The translations under genes and the position numbers were made by a program. From Chamaecyparis obtusa (taxonomy: Eukaryota; Streptophyta; Pinopsida; Cupressales; Cupressaceae): a stretch of 64,000 bases of DNA. The notes below the pieces were generated by a model, which did no database searches, had not been told where the DNA came from, and saw only the letters and a list, made by a program, of their open reading frames with translations. Shown piece after piece: positions 1-10,427 of the stretch; position 1 is the first letter of the stretch, and every line of letters starts with the position of its first letter. The DNA is taken from assembly GCA_027943335.1 (NCBI GenBank), contig BSBK01006752.1, positions 383,001 to 447,000 on the forward strand. The letters are read 5' to 3'.

Positions 1-1152
1 TTTTGATGGAGCAATCATAGGATATGTTTGATAATAATGTCAAGATACTATGTTGATAATGGTTTAATTGACTGGAAGGGGTATTAATAGAATGAACAAG
101 TAAACAAGACAAAGTTCTTGTATACGTAATGAGGGTTTGTGAATCGATGAAGAAATATGAAGTGGCAATGAGATTGGTGATGTTTTTAGTGAAGTAGTAA
201 GGCAGTTTTGTGATTTGTGGAAAGTATTTGACATCAAATTACCTGAGGTATGTGTATGAGGTGGATTCTTCAAGAATTTTCTTTTGGTCAAAAGATTTTT
301 TAAAGATCCAGTTCAATTTCTAAGGTGAAATACATGTGGAAGTCGATGTGGTCAGAGAAAAACAATTTATGACTTGTTAGATACATTGTATCTTACCTAA
401 CATGATCTAGATTGTTTGTATCTCAAATCGAGGGTTTATTTTAATTTAGTGGAAGAAACTCTATATATTGGAAAGTTTAAAAGGGAATTATTTGCTAATT
501 GTAAATTGTAGAAGGGTGTGGTGACAAAGAAAGTTAAGGAATCAATTGAAATCAAGCCAGGAAAGAGTATAGTGTGTGGAGAAGAGTTACATAGTTTATT
601 AGGATGTAAGAATGCAAAGGTAGTGCAATTTCATAGATCATCTTTTTATTTATTTATTTCTAACCATTGTAACAATGAAATCCCTTAACCAGGTAGATCC
701 TAACATATCTTTATTGAAAATCCTTTTACAAGGTGGCATTTGTATTTAATGTTTAAAGTCCTCTAACAAGGAAGCTCCTAATAGGGAAAAGATCCTAATA
801 GGTCTATAGGAAAATCCCTTAATCGGGTAGCACATAATAGTGCTTTTGTAAACCTTTAACATGGTAAGCTCCTCATAGGGCATATTCTAGAAGAGTACAG
901 ATTTAGTGGGTACCAATTCCTGCACGTGGTTTTTCCCATTTAGGATTCTGCAAGAAATATATATGTCATGTGTCATGTGTGATGAGTCTGTGGATGCTTG
1001 GTATTGTTTTCTTTAATTTTCTTATATCAGTTATATGCTTTGTGGTTTGGAAGTTGATATTAAAGTTATTTAGATCAGTGGTTGAATTAGTTCATTATCT
1101 ACTTGAACTGATTCACCCCCCCCCCCACCCTCATTACCTATGAATTATAACA
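1..1152 (+). repeat. Ty1/copia-type LTR, 3' portion (left copy)
   Basis: This stretch is co-linear with 60320-61479, the 3' two thirds of the right-hand copia LTR. The window edge cuts off about 0.5 kb of its 5' end. It ends in ...TATAACA, followed after one base by a decayed copy of the primer-binding site TGGTATCAGAGC. A TATA-like element (TATATAT) is near 462. The two LTR copies differ at many sites by eye, so this insertion is old. An extra run of C at 1117-1126 is absent from the right copy. Confidence 0.85.
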
Positions 1153-1153
1153 A

Positions 1154-1165
1154 TTGGTATCATAG
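1154..1165 (+). promoter_or_regulatory. Degenerate copia primer-binding site (left)
   Basis: TGGTATCATAGA lies one base after the LTR end. The intact form at 61482-61493 is TGGTATCAGAGC, complementary to the 3' end of initiator tRNA-Met, the usual primer of plant Ty1/copia elements. Two substitutions here suggest it no longer primes. Confidence 0.75.
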
Positions 1166-1169
1166 ATTT

Positions 1170-1845
1170 GGTCCTCTTGGTGATAAGCTTAACATATTAA
1201 GTAAAAATATCCTTGAGGAAGATATGAAATGTTTTAGATATAGAAGACAATTTGAAGAAGTTGATGAAAGTCATGGGAAGAAAATTGAGAATGCACATAA
1301 TATGGTCAATGAAATGTACACCTAAAGTTAAAGAAGTCACTTGCAAAAAGAAGAGAACTTATTGAGCAATTGATGGAAATACAATACTACATAGATCAAC
1401 TTTCTAAAAGAAGTAGATCTGATGAATCTAAAGATTCCCTTGAAGAATTGTCTCAAGAGAATGAGAAGATAGCTGAGGAAAACAAGGACATGCATAAGGA
1501 GATTGACAAGATGAAACAAGAAAATAAGAACATGAAGATGTAGTTGGAAAGTTTCTCAATTAAGATGAGTTCTAAACTGGATGATAGGAAAGTTGCAGAA
1601 GAAGCTAAGAAGATGGAAGAAGATACCCTAAAAGAAAAAGTGGTTAAACTTTAGAGATTTGAAAAAGAACTTGGTACCTTGCAGATACATCTTCATGAGA
1701 CTAGAGATGAAATGCAAGATCTAAGAGGTGATCTCAATAATCTTATGATGAGAAATGAAGATTTGGTAAGAGAAAACGAAGGCCTATGAAAAGAGAAGGA
1801 AAATTTTTAGAAGGAATGTGATGATGCAAAGAAGTTGTTGAATAA
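1170..1845 (+). pseudogene. copia gag-like coding region, N-terminal part (left copy)
   Basis: Coding similarity to the right-hand copy (62365-63010) runs through this stretch. It is a long heptad-rich, charged protein (repeated ELSQENEK and ENKDMHKEID blocks) that looks like a coiled coil. It has several stops, for example after NEMYT at about 1323 and in ENEGL*KEKENF*. It ends at 1845, where the left terminal inverted repeat of a large DNA transposon begins. The missing C-terminal half, with the zinc knuckles, resumes at 56621 on the same strand. The role is inferred from position just after the LTR and primer site, and from the downstream CCHC motifs. Confidence 0.7.
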
Positions 1846-1874
1846 GGGTATGTGCAAGATCATGAGGGGCCAAA
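1846..1874 (+). repeat. Left terminal inverted repeat of the giant element
   Basis: It reads GGGTATGTGCAAGATCATGA then GGGGCCAAA. The partner at 56589-56617 is the complement, with G to A at position 7. It breaks the copia gag exactly here. Confidence 0.8.
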
Positions 1875-3186
1875 CTATGCCCTTAAGTGGCAATGAAAAA
1901 TCAACAAATCAGGGTTAGTCAACTTGACATGAAAATTTCAACTAGCTATCAACATAATATCAAAAAGTTGCAAGAATAGAATTTGTAGAAAATTGAATGT
2001 AGTTTCTAAACTACTAATCCTTTTTAAAAAAAAAGTTAGTATGATTGGTCAAAAGTATAGATTTCAATACATTAGTACAAAAATTTCTAGAAAAAAATAA
2101 GAAGTAGGTGTATGTCTGACCACCTTAATCATAATCAAATGATAATATTTTATTATAAGATTTTATATATAAGTAGTAGACTCATGCCCAGATGTGACGC
2201 ATATTTTTTTGTAATTTTATACCAAAAAAATAAATAATTATGAATTTTCTGCTACAACATTTTCAGAATTAAAAAACTCTCATGTTTGACCACCTTAACT
2301 CATTCAAAACTTTACAAAATTTATTAAAATTTTTTTTCCTTATAGTAGGTGAAGCATAGAATGTGACGCATTTTTTGGATTTCAAAAATGTTATACCATC
2401 TAAAAGTTATAGTCATTTTTCAGTCAGTATATGAATCAACACTTTTGAGGTAACTCAATTAGAAAATAACTAATAATTACTTACCAAATTCAAAATTTGA
2501 CAGCAATTATATCGATAGAAAGTTGATAATCTCCTTAAGATACCCTTTTCATTTCATCAAATTCGGGTGAAAAAAAAAGTTGTCAGCTACGTGGTTGAAG
2601 TCTAGAACTTAGAGAAATAGGGGAAAAACACATTTTTGAGACATTTCAATAGTTGATCATGTAGGTTTGGTGCACAAAGCAATACCGAGCCTAATCAGGT
2701 ACCCAATATTTTCATGTACTTGATATTTTTGGGTACCCGAAAATGCTGGCAGAATTTTGATTTTTCACTTTTCCCTCCCCTTTCTCCCTCCCATTTCTCC
2801 ATCCTTCATATGATATATTATATATCAAAAACTATATATTAGATATATATTAGATTATATATTATATATATTAAATATTATATAATATCAATTATATATT
2901 AAATATTATATAATATACATTTTACATTAAATATTATTAAATATATATTAATATTAAATGTTACATTATATATCATATATTATATATTATTTTATATGTA
3001 TAATATATTAATATGTATTTTACAACTATGTACGAAAGGTTGGAAGATTGCAGAAAAATCATGGATGGCCATTAAAAGAAGCAAAGGAAATCAATCAACC
3101 TTTTAAAAAATTCATGGGCGGCCATTGAGGAAGAGAGAGACTAAGAAGGTGGCGAGGGCTGAGAGATAAAGAGAGAGAGAGTGAGA

Positions 3187-3259
<73 letters not shown>

Positions 3260-3350
3260 GGATGGGGAGAGAGTAGGAGAGAGGGAGAAGGTAGGAGAGA
3301 GAGAGAGAAGGGGAAGGGGAGAGAGTAGGAGAGATAGAGAGAAGGGGAAG

Positions 3351-3445
<95 letters not shown>

Positions 3446-4379
3446 GGAAGGGGAGAGAGTAGGAGAGAGAGAGAAGAGGAAGGATAACCAATTCATTACA
3501 ATGTTAATCAGTAAGGAGCAAGGAAAACTTAAATAATATCACAGTAGGCATTAGAAGTCCAAATTCTAATTAGGAGTTTTAAGCAAAGCGAGTAAGGTCC
3601 TGGATAGGGACATTAAAGAACCACACATTGTTTAGTAGATACCTCCAAGAACCCACATACATGGGAGTAGGTTTGAAGTAAGAATGAGATTGTTTATCAG
3701 TTCAAAAATATTACTGTGTTGTACTTTTGATTAACATCCAATGATTGGATGTGAAATTCACAAATTTGATTATATTACCATTGGTTCTATTTCAAATTTT
3801 GGAAAAAATGGATATTTGACATATGTTCATAAATTTCAGTCAACACCATTTTAAAATAACACATTAGTTTATTTTTACACATTGACAATATCATTAATAG
3901 GAATTGAACTGAAATTGACATAGGTCATAGGAAATAAATGCCCTAGCTATTTGTTGTCTTCTGTATTTTGAGTTTCTTATTACAATCAGGAGAAGAATAT
4001 TACTCTCCAAATGGTTTTGGAGAGTACCATTTGTACTTCCTCTTCAAAAATATTTCTTCCCTCATCTTGCTCCCTATTGATACTAACAAAGTGAATCTAG
4101 CCATTTCTACCATGTAATGGGAGAAAAATGGTTTCCTAATTGATATGTGTCTAAATAATACATGCATGAACCTTTTCTTTGATATTGCTCACTAACCCTT
4201 TACAACATAAAATGCTTACAAAAAATGGAATGTACTTGCATGAGGGCATTATATATTATAGAAATCCTGTACAAAAGTAGTTGGTAAGCCACTTAAAAAG
4301 TAGTAAGTGATAGCAAGTGGGATAATGCAGATGCTTTAATAAACCACTATCTTCTTTAGTCAAGCAACATCTAGTTCAT
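1875..4379. other. Left subterminal region of the giant element, no gene seen
   Basis: AT-rich non-coding sequence. It holds two diverged tandem copies of a roughly 170-bp unit (2112-2281 and 2283-2450, both with a GACCACCTTAA start and a TGTGACGCAT core). It also has a pair of GGTACCC motifs at 2697-2745 that recur near 15220 and 56330-56465, a TA-rich tract (2810-3020) and a GT/GA microsatellite (3180-3460). I see no credible coding region. Confidence 0.6.
3180..3460. repeat. Compound microsatellite (GT)n/(GA)n
   Basis: A (GT)n run at about 3188-3222 is followed by long (GA)n runs, interrupted by GGGGAAGGGGAGAGAG blocks, to about 3450. The Ser/Leu-rich reading frames on the minus strand are purely products of this repeat. 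Confidence 0.95.
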
Positions 4380-5330
4380 CTACTCGACTGGGGCATGTTT
4401 GGGAGAAAACTGTCTCCATTTAAACTCAAGTCTTGGGAAGCAATTATATTTGTCAGTGGAGGAGATGCACCCATTGGATCTACAAAAAATTTTATGCTCA
4501 CTGTAATTTCCATTTCTCTTCAATTGGGATACTCTTTCCAAAATTGCATCTACCCTTTTACCAATTTGGGAAATCAATGGGTCTATTTGTGGACCTCCAA
4601 GGAGTTGGTCACCTAAACAAGAACCTTGAGATGAATTAGGAACTTCTCTATGAAAGAGATCAATACCTTGAGAAGCTCTCCACTTGTCATCTGAATTAAA
4701 ACCTTGGACCATAGATGGCTGCCCTTTTTTATAAAATGAGGAGTGAGACTACCTTGTCGAAGGTGGCAATGAACTTACATTTGAGGGATAATGCCCGACA
4801 TGAGTAACCTAGTTTCCCAAGTCCCCTAAATGCAAGGCCATTGACGATTAGGTATTTCTAATAGAAATATTTGTGGTGCTAGAATGAAGTGCATGACCAA
4901 ATTCTTTGCCTGCTAATGAACCAATTTGAGGCTTCATTTCACATTGTTCTGTGGATAATTCCACAGCACTTGTTACTTCTCTATCTGAAATTTTTGTGTT
5001 AGTGTACATGTGCACTGAAGACCTTCTATCACTACTTGAGCTACTAGTAGATGGTGAGCAGTCATCATCATTATCTAACATAGGCTCACACACATATCTT
5101 ACTTCTTTCCTTTTCTACTTTCCCCTTCCTAGCTCTTCCTCCTTATTTGTAACTTATATCATGGGTCCAACAAAGCTCTTTCCACTCTTTCCAATTAATA
5201 TGCAAATATTTTTGTCTGTAATAGTATTTTCTACATTTATTATGATATTGATATGATTTAATGCACCTTCTCTATTTGATCCATACCTCCCTTTCATTTC
5301 ACTTACTTTTCTCATTTTGCATGTCATAGG
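4380..5330 (-). pseudogene. Decayed unidentified protein-coding region
   Basis: One minus-strand frame reads protein-like sequence from about 5330 down to 4380. It contains an NREGALNHINIIINVENT block, a Ser-rich acidic block (DNDDDCSPSTSSSSSDRRSS) and an ISQIGKRVDAILERVSQL block. It is broken by about five stops, several of which could be CAG or CAA changed to TAG or TAA. I recognise no domain. It lies in the left arm of the giant TIR element, so it may be an element accessory gene or a captured host fragment. Confidence 0.4.
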
Positions 5331-5545
5331 CTAGGATTTGACAATAGGTATGACCTTGGTACTGCCAGCGTTAATGATAAATTTTACCTTTTAGCTATTA
5401 ATTTTTTGTCATTTTTCCTATATAATGCTTTTGTATACAAATTGTAAATATTCTCTGGGAAACTTTTCATTTTTCCTGTAGGATGCCTTTGCATACAAAT
5501 TTTGGAGAATCTCTGTTAAAGAGTAGGTAAGGATGGATAAGCTGA

Positions 5546-7607
5546 GTCCCCCTAGGAATTCCCCATGAACCCTATAGACACATTGGAACTCTCAAGTGTG
5601 TCCTAAGGGGTCCTATGACCCCTTCAAACACACTTGAGAATTCAAATGTGTCAAAAAGGGTCATGGGGATTTCCTAGGGGTCCTAGTATGCCTTATCACG
5701 TGTTAGGACCCCTAGGAAGTCCTCATGACCCCTATGGACACATTGGAATGCTAAAGTGTGTCTTAAGGGGTCCTATGACCCATCCAAACACACTTGAGCA
5801 TTCAAATGTGTTAAAAGGGGTCATAGGGACTTCCTAGGGTTCCTAGTATGCCTTATCATGTGTTAGGACCCCTAGGAAGTGTCTGTGACCTCTATGAACA
5901 CATTAGAACCCTCAAGTGTGTCTTAAGGGGTCCTACAACCCCTTTGAATACACTTGAGAGTTCAAATGTGTCAAAAGGGGTCATGGGGACTTCCTAGGGG
6001 CCCTTGTACACCTTATCAAGTGTTAGGACCCCTAGGAAGTCCCCATGACCCCTATGGACACAATGGAACCTTCAAGTGTGTCCTAAGGGGTCATACGACC
6101 CATTCAGACACACTTAAGCATTCAAAAGTATCAACAGGGGTCATGGGGACTTCTTAGGGGTTGTAGTACACCTTATCACACCTTAGGACCCCTAGAAATT
6201 CCTCATGACCCTTATGGACACATTGGAATGCTCAAGTGTGTCTTAAGGGGTCCTACGACCCCTTCAGACACACTTGAGCATTCAAATGTGTCAAAAGGGG
6301 TCATGAGGAATTCCTAAGCATCCTAGTAAACCTTGTAACATGTTATGACCCCTAGAAAGTCCACATGACCCCTATGGACACATTTGAACCCTCAAGTGTG
6401 TCTTAAGGGGTCCTTCGACCCCTTTGGACACACTTGAGTGTTTAAATGTGTCAAAAGAGATCATGGGAACTTCCTAGGGGTCCTAGTATGCCTTATCATG
6501 TGCTAGGACCCCTAGGAAGTCCCCATGACCAATATGGACACATTGGAACCATCAAGTGTGTCCTAAGGGGTCCTAGGACCCATTCAAACACACTTGGATG
6601 TTCAAATGTGTCAAAAGGAGTAATGGGGAGTTCCTAGGGGTCCTAATATGCCTCATCATGTGTTAGGACCCCTAGAAAGTCCTCATGACCCCTATGGACA
6701 CATTAGAATGCTCAAGTGTGTCTTAAGGGGTCCTACGACCCCTTTGGACACACTTGAGCATTCAAATGTATCAAAAGGGGTCATGGGGATTTCCTAGGGG
6801 TCATAGTACACCTTATAATGTGATATGACCCTTAAGAATTCCCCATGACCCCTATGGACACATTGGGATGCTGAAGTGTGTCTTAAGGGGTCCTACAACC
6901 CCTTCAGACACACTTGAGCATTCAAATGTGTCAAAAGGGGTCATGGGGACTTTCTAGGATTCCTAGTACATTTTATCACATGTTAGGACCCCTAGGATGT
7001 CTCCATGACCCCTATGGACACATTAGAACCCTCAAGTATGTCCTTAGGGGTCCTATGACCCCTTCAAACACACTTGAGTGTTCAAATGTGTCAAAAGGGG
7101 TCATCGGGATTTCCTAGGGGTCCTAGTATGCCTTATCACATGTTATGACCCCTAGGAAGTCCTCATGACCTTTATGGAAACATTAGAATTCTCAAGTGTG
7201 ACTAAAGGGATCCTATGAGCCCTTCAGACACACTTGAGTATTCAAATGTGTCAAAAGGGGTCATGGGGACTTGCTAGGGGTCCTAGTACACCTTATCACA
7301 TGTTAGGACCCCTAGGAAGTCCCCATCACCCCTATGGACACATTAGAATGCTCAAGTGTGTCTTAAGGGGTCCTACCACACCTTCGGAAACACTTGAGAG
7401 TTCAAATGTGTCAACATGGGTCATGGGAACTTCGTAGGGGTCCTAGTACACCTTATAACATGTTAGGATTGCTAGGAAGTCCCCATGACCTCTATGGACA
7501 CATTGGAACCCTCAAGTGTCTCATAAGGGGTCCTACAACCCCTTTGGATACACTTAAGCATTCAAATGTGTCAAAACTGGTCATAAGGACTTCCTATGGG
7601 TCCTAGT
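5546..7607. repeat. 160-bp palindromic satellite array, left block (about 13 monomers)
   Basis: Landmarks such as CCTTATCA...GTTAGGACCCCTAGG recur every 160 bp (for example 5691, 5851, 6011). Each monomer is an imperfect dyad. TTAGGACCCCTAGGAAGTCC is the reverse complement of the GGACTTCCTAGGGGTCCTA half, and GAATGCTCAAGTGTG is the complement of CACACTTGAGCATTC. The array is therefore made of roughly 80-bp half-units in alternating orientation. Short 67-codon frames repeat once per monomer but shift frame, as 160 is not divisible by 3. They are not genes. Confidence 0.95.
7603..7607. repeat. Target-site duplication CTAGT (left)
   Basis: CTAGT precedes TGTTAG at 7608 and recurs at 10428-10432 after ...CTAACA. 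Confidence 0.9.
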
Positions 7608-7933
7608 TGTTAGATTAGGTGAAAAACTAATCTCCTAAGAACACCTGCATGCATAAACCTGTCACATGGAAGAAGCAAAGAACAGAAGCAAGAAAAATCA
7701 TGGAGGCCAAAAAGCCAGAGACATCTTATGGACATGCAAAGAGCAAATTTATATTATGATCCAATAAGTGAATTCATGAAATACAAAAAGGGAATCCTTA
7801 TAAAAGGATACCAAAACCCTAAAGGAGAAAACCCTAAAGAATAATGAGATGCCTAAGTCTAACTTAAGTGTAGAGAATAATAGACTAATAATTAAATAAA
7901 TTAATTATTAGCTATAATATGACTACTCTAACA
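7608..7933 (-). repeat. 3' LTR of the 2.8-kb element
   Basis: 326 bp, nearly identical to 10102-10427; differences by eye are few (for example CTCCTAAG against CTCCCAAG). Confidence 0.92.
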
Positions 7934-7944
7934 CCCCCCCTTAA
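7934..7944 (-). promoter_or_regulatory. Polypurine tract of the 2.8-kb element
   Basis: On the minus strand this reads TTAAGGGGGGG immediately before the 3' LTR, as expected for the plus-strand primer. Confidence 0.8.
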
Positions 7945-9479
7945 GTGTAACTTAGGGAGAAGCTAAACAACTAAGGACTAAAAGATGCATGAAAACAAAA
8001 ATGCATGAAAGAGCTATGGGTCCTGGCAACAAGGCCTGATCAGGTACCCAAGTACAATAAAATAAAATAGATGAAGGAAACAAAGCCTCCAATCTAGGGA
8101 ATGTCCCAAAGAAAGGAACAAGAAAGAGCATGAAGCATCTCCGAAGCATGAAGCTGCAAACACTGTCAGAAGAATACTGCTGGAACCCCCACTGAAATAG
8201 TGCATGACCAGGTAGAGAAGACAAAGTCTGAAGAGCTGATCAATCGAAGAGGTGACCTCCAAAAAAGGAATGAACGAGTGTCTATATAGTAGATGATCCA
8301 TCTCACCGAAATGCATAGGTGCCTAGCCACTGCATCCGCCTAGTACATAGGAACAAAAACTGAATACGTAGATCACTCAACCGAACCAAGGAAGCAATAG
8401 AACCAATAGGTGAACCCCCCCATAATGTTGAACAGGGAGAGGGGTGACAGGAACACTAAAATGCAATGCCAAAAACATCTGCAAGAAGAAGAATCAGGAA
8501 CACCAACAGTGCAACAGAAGTACACGCACAGGATAAAGGGCGGTGTCATAGACACACAACATGGGCTAATGTCGTGGAAGGTACACTCACTTGACAAAGG
8601 TGGATGAGCACAAAAGGCAAAACATCATAACCCCCCATGGCACTTTATAACTGAGTGCGAGTACAAACAAACACAAGGAGTACAAGATCCCATATATGCA
8701 AAAGCAGGCACTTTATCTCAGTGCATTTACAGAAAAAAGAATGCAACAGTGGAGATAGGTACAATACTCAAAAGAAGAAGGAAAGAAGAATAGTGAGAAC
8801 AGAAGCAGAAGTCATCCCAAGAATGGAGATCCGTGGACTTGTAAAAGCCAAGTAGTCCATCTGAGTGTAGAAAAGCAAAACTCAATGGAGGAAGAACCTG
8901 GTATAGAATCTGGAAATAAGACCTCTGAAACTGAAAAGTACATTGAACAAGCTTTCCGAAAATACCAAGTTTGCTGAAAATTGAGCCCGAATGTGAGAGA
9001 TATAGTGTCCGGAATGCAAAAAGTACCCGTGACTTTGACTGGCAGAAAACCCCTGCAAACGAAAAAATAAAACAACCAAACTGAAAAAAATAGAACGGTC
9101 TCGGAACCAGCTTTCCGTCGATATCTCATTTGGCAAAAAATGCCATCGTATGCTCAAGTTATGGCAAAAACAGTGACAGGTGCTCTGGCAGGCACCTGAA
9201 AAAGAAAACCTCTGAATTCAACAGCCTGGTGCGAAAAATGGAAGTTATGAGCAAGTTATGCCAAAAAAAGCATCAGGTGCTCCAAGAAGGCAAAAAAGCA
9301 GTCCTGCCTTCGAAGGCATGGTACAAAAAACAAGGCAAAAAACTCGAAAAGAAACCTCCATAATTGCGTTCGTCTCGAAAAGAGCTTTCCGATGATATAA
9401 AAAACTCCCAAATACGCCTCCAGATGAAGAAAATATGGCAAAAAAGGCCCAGGTACCCTAAAAAGGCTTCAAAATAAAT

Positions 9480-9800
9480 TTTTAAGCCCCTGGGGCTGGA
9501 AAAAATAGAGCCCCTGGGTGCATGGCGCGCGCAGGGGGCTGGAGCTAGAGCTCCTGGTCACCCATGTGACCGCCGCTAGGGCCCGCAGGGCTTAAAACCC
9601 CACCGGGCGGCCGGCGGAACGGTGGGCGGAGCTGAGCGGGGGCCGTCGGACAGCGGGCGGCGGAGGGCCGCGGGGCCGCGGGCGAGCGGAGCTGGGCCGG
9701 CGGGCAGCGGGCGGCGGAGGGCGGCGGAGCTGAGCCGCGGCTCTGTGGTGGCCGCTTGGCGGTGCGCTAGTGGCCGCTGGGCAGCCGCCCAAAACTTTAT
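9480..9800. other. GC-rich island inside the 2.8-kb element
   Basis: A run of mainly G and C with internal direct repeats (GCGGGCGGCGGAGGGC and GAGCGGAGCTG recur) stands out in an AT-rich window. Open frames exist on both strands, including 169 codons at 9576-10085 on the element's sense strand, rich in Ala, Pro and Arg. Open frames are expected by chance in GC-rich DNA, so I do not call a gene. It may be a captured host segment or a structured leader, since it lies about 0.3-0.6 kb downstream of the primer site. Confidence 0.6.
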
Positions 9801-10088
9801 TATTTTTTTAAAAATTTTTGACAACCGCTGTCTCGGAGTGCGTGGCAGGGCCGTACGGCCCTGGTATGCAAAAATTTTTTGCCTCAGATGCCACTGTGTC
9901 CAAAATGGACAAGTTTTATATGGATTTAGGGGTTTTTGGGCCTTCCGGACACAATGGTGGTGTCCGTTTTTGCCCAAGGTGAGCCAAATTTCGGCTCCCC
10001 CTAGATCCACAAAAAAAACTTCTGAAACCCTTGAAAACCTCCTGCTTCTGAAACACTTCAACAAAACATGAACAACGAGCAGCAAGAT

Positions 10089-10101
10089 GGCTCTGATACC
10101 A
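10089..10101 (-). promoter_or_regulatory. Primer-binding site (initiator tRNA-Met type) of the 2.8-kb element
   Basis: On the minus strand it reads TGGTATCAGAGCC directly after the 5' LTR end at 10102, with no spacer. This sets the element's orientation. Confidence 0.88.
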
Positions 10102-10427
10102 TGTTAGATTAGGTGAAAAACTAATCTCCCAAGAACACCTACATGCATAAACCTGTCACATGGAAGAAGCAAAGAACAGAAGCAAGAAAAATCATGGAGG
10201 CCAAAAAGCCAGAGACATCTTATGGACATGCAAAAAGCAAATTTCTATTATGATCCAATAAGTGAATTCATGAAATACAAAAAGGAAATCCTTATAAAAG
10301 GATACCAAAACCCTAAAGGAGAAAACCCTAAAGAATAATGAGATGCCTAAGTCTAACTTAAGTGTAGAGAATAATAGACTAATAATTAAATAAATTAATT
10401 ATTAGCTATAATATGACTACTCTAACA
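10102..10427 (-). repeat. 5' LTR of the 2.8-kb element
   Basis: 326 bp, partner of 7608-7933. The duplication CTAGT follows at 10428-10432. Confidence 0.92.

Larger units (their letters stand above)
7608..10427 (-). mobile_element. Non-autonomous copia-like LTR element, 2.8 kb
   Basis: Two LTRs of 326 bp (7608-7933 and 10102-10427), each starting TGTTAG and ending CTAACA on the plus strand, flank a 2.17-kb interior. The element is on the minus strand. GGCTCTGATACCA directly beside the right LTR is the complement of the initiator tRNA-Met primer site, and a CCCCCCCTTAA tract beside the left LTR is the minus-strand polypurine tract. A perfect 5-bp duplication, CTAGT, flanks it, and the interrupted satellite resumes in phase. 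No gag or pol is visible, so it must be mobilised in trans. It resembles TRIM/LARD-type derivatives, though the interior is longer than a classical TRIM. Confidence 0.92.

Noticed and set aside
3095..3496. Minus-strand ORFs rich in Ser and Leu
   Set aside because: They are the translation of (GA)n/(GT)n microsatellite.
9622..10071. A 149-codon plus-strand ORF in the GC-rich island
   Set aside because: The GC-rich tract opens frames on both strands and the plus strand is antisense to the element. No domain is seen.
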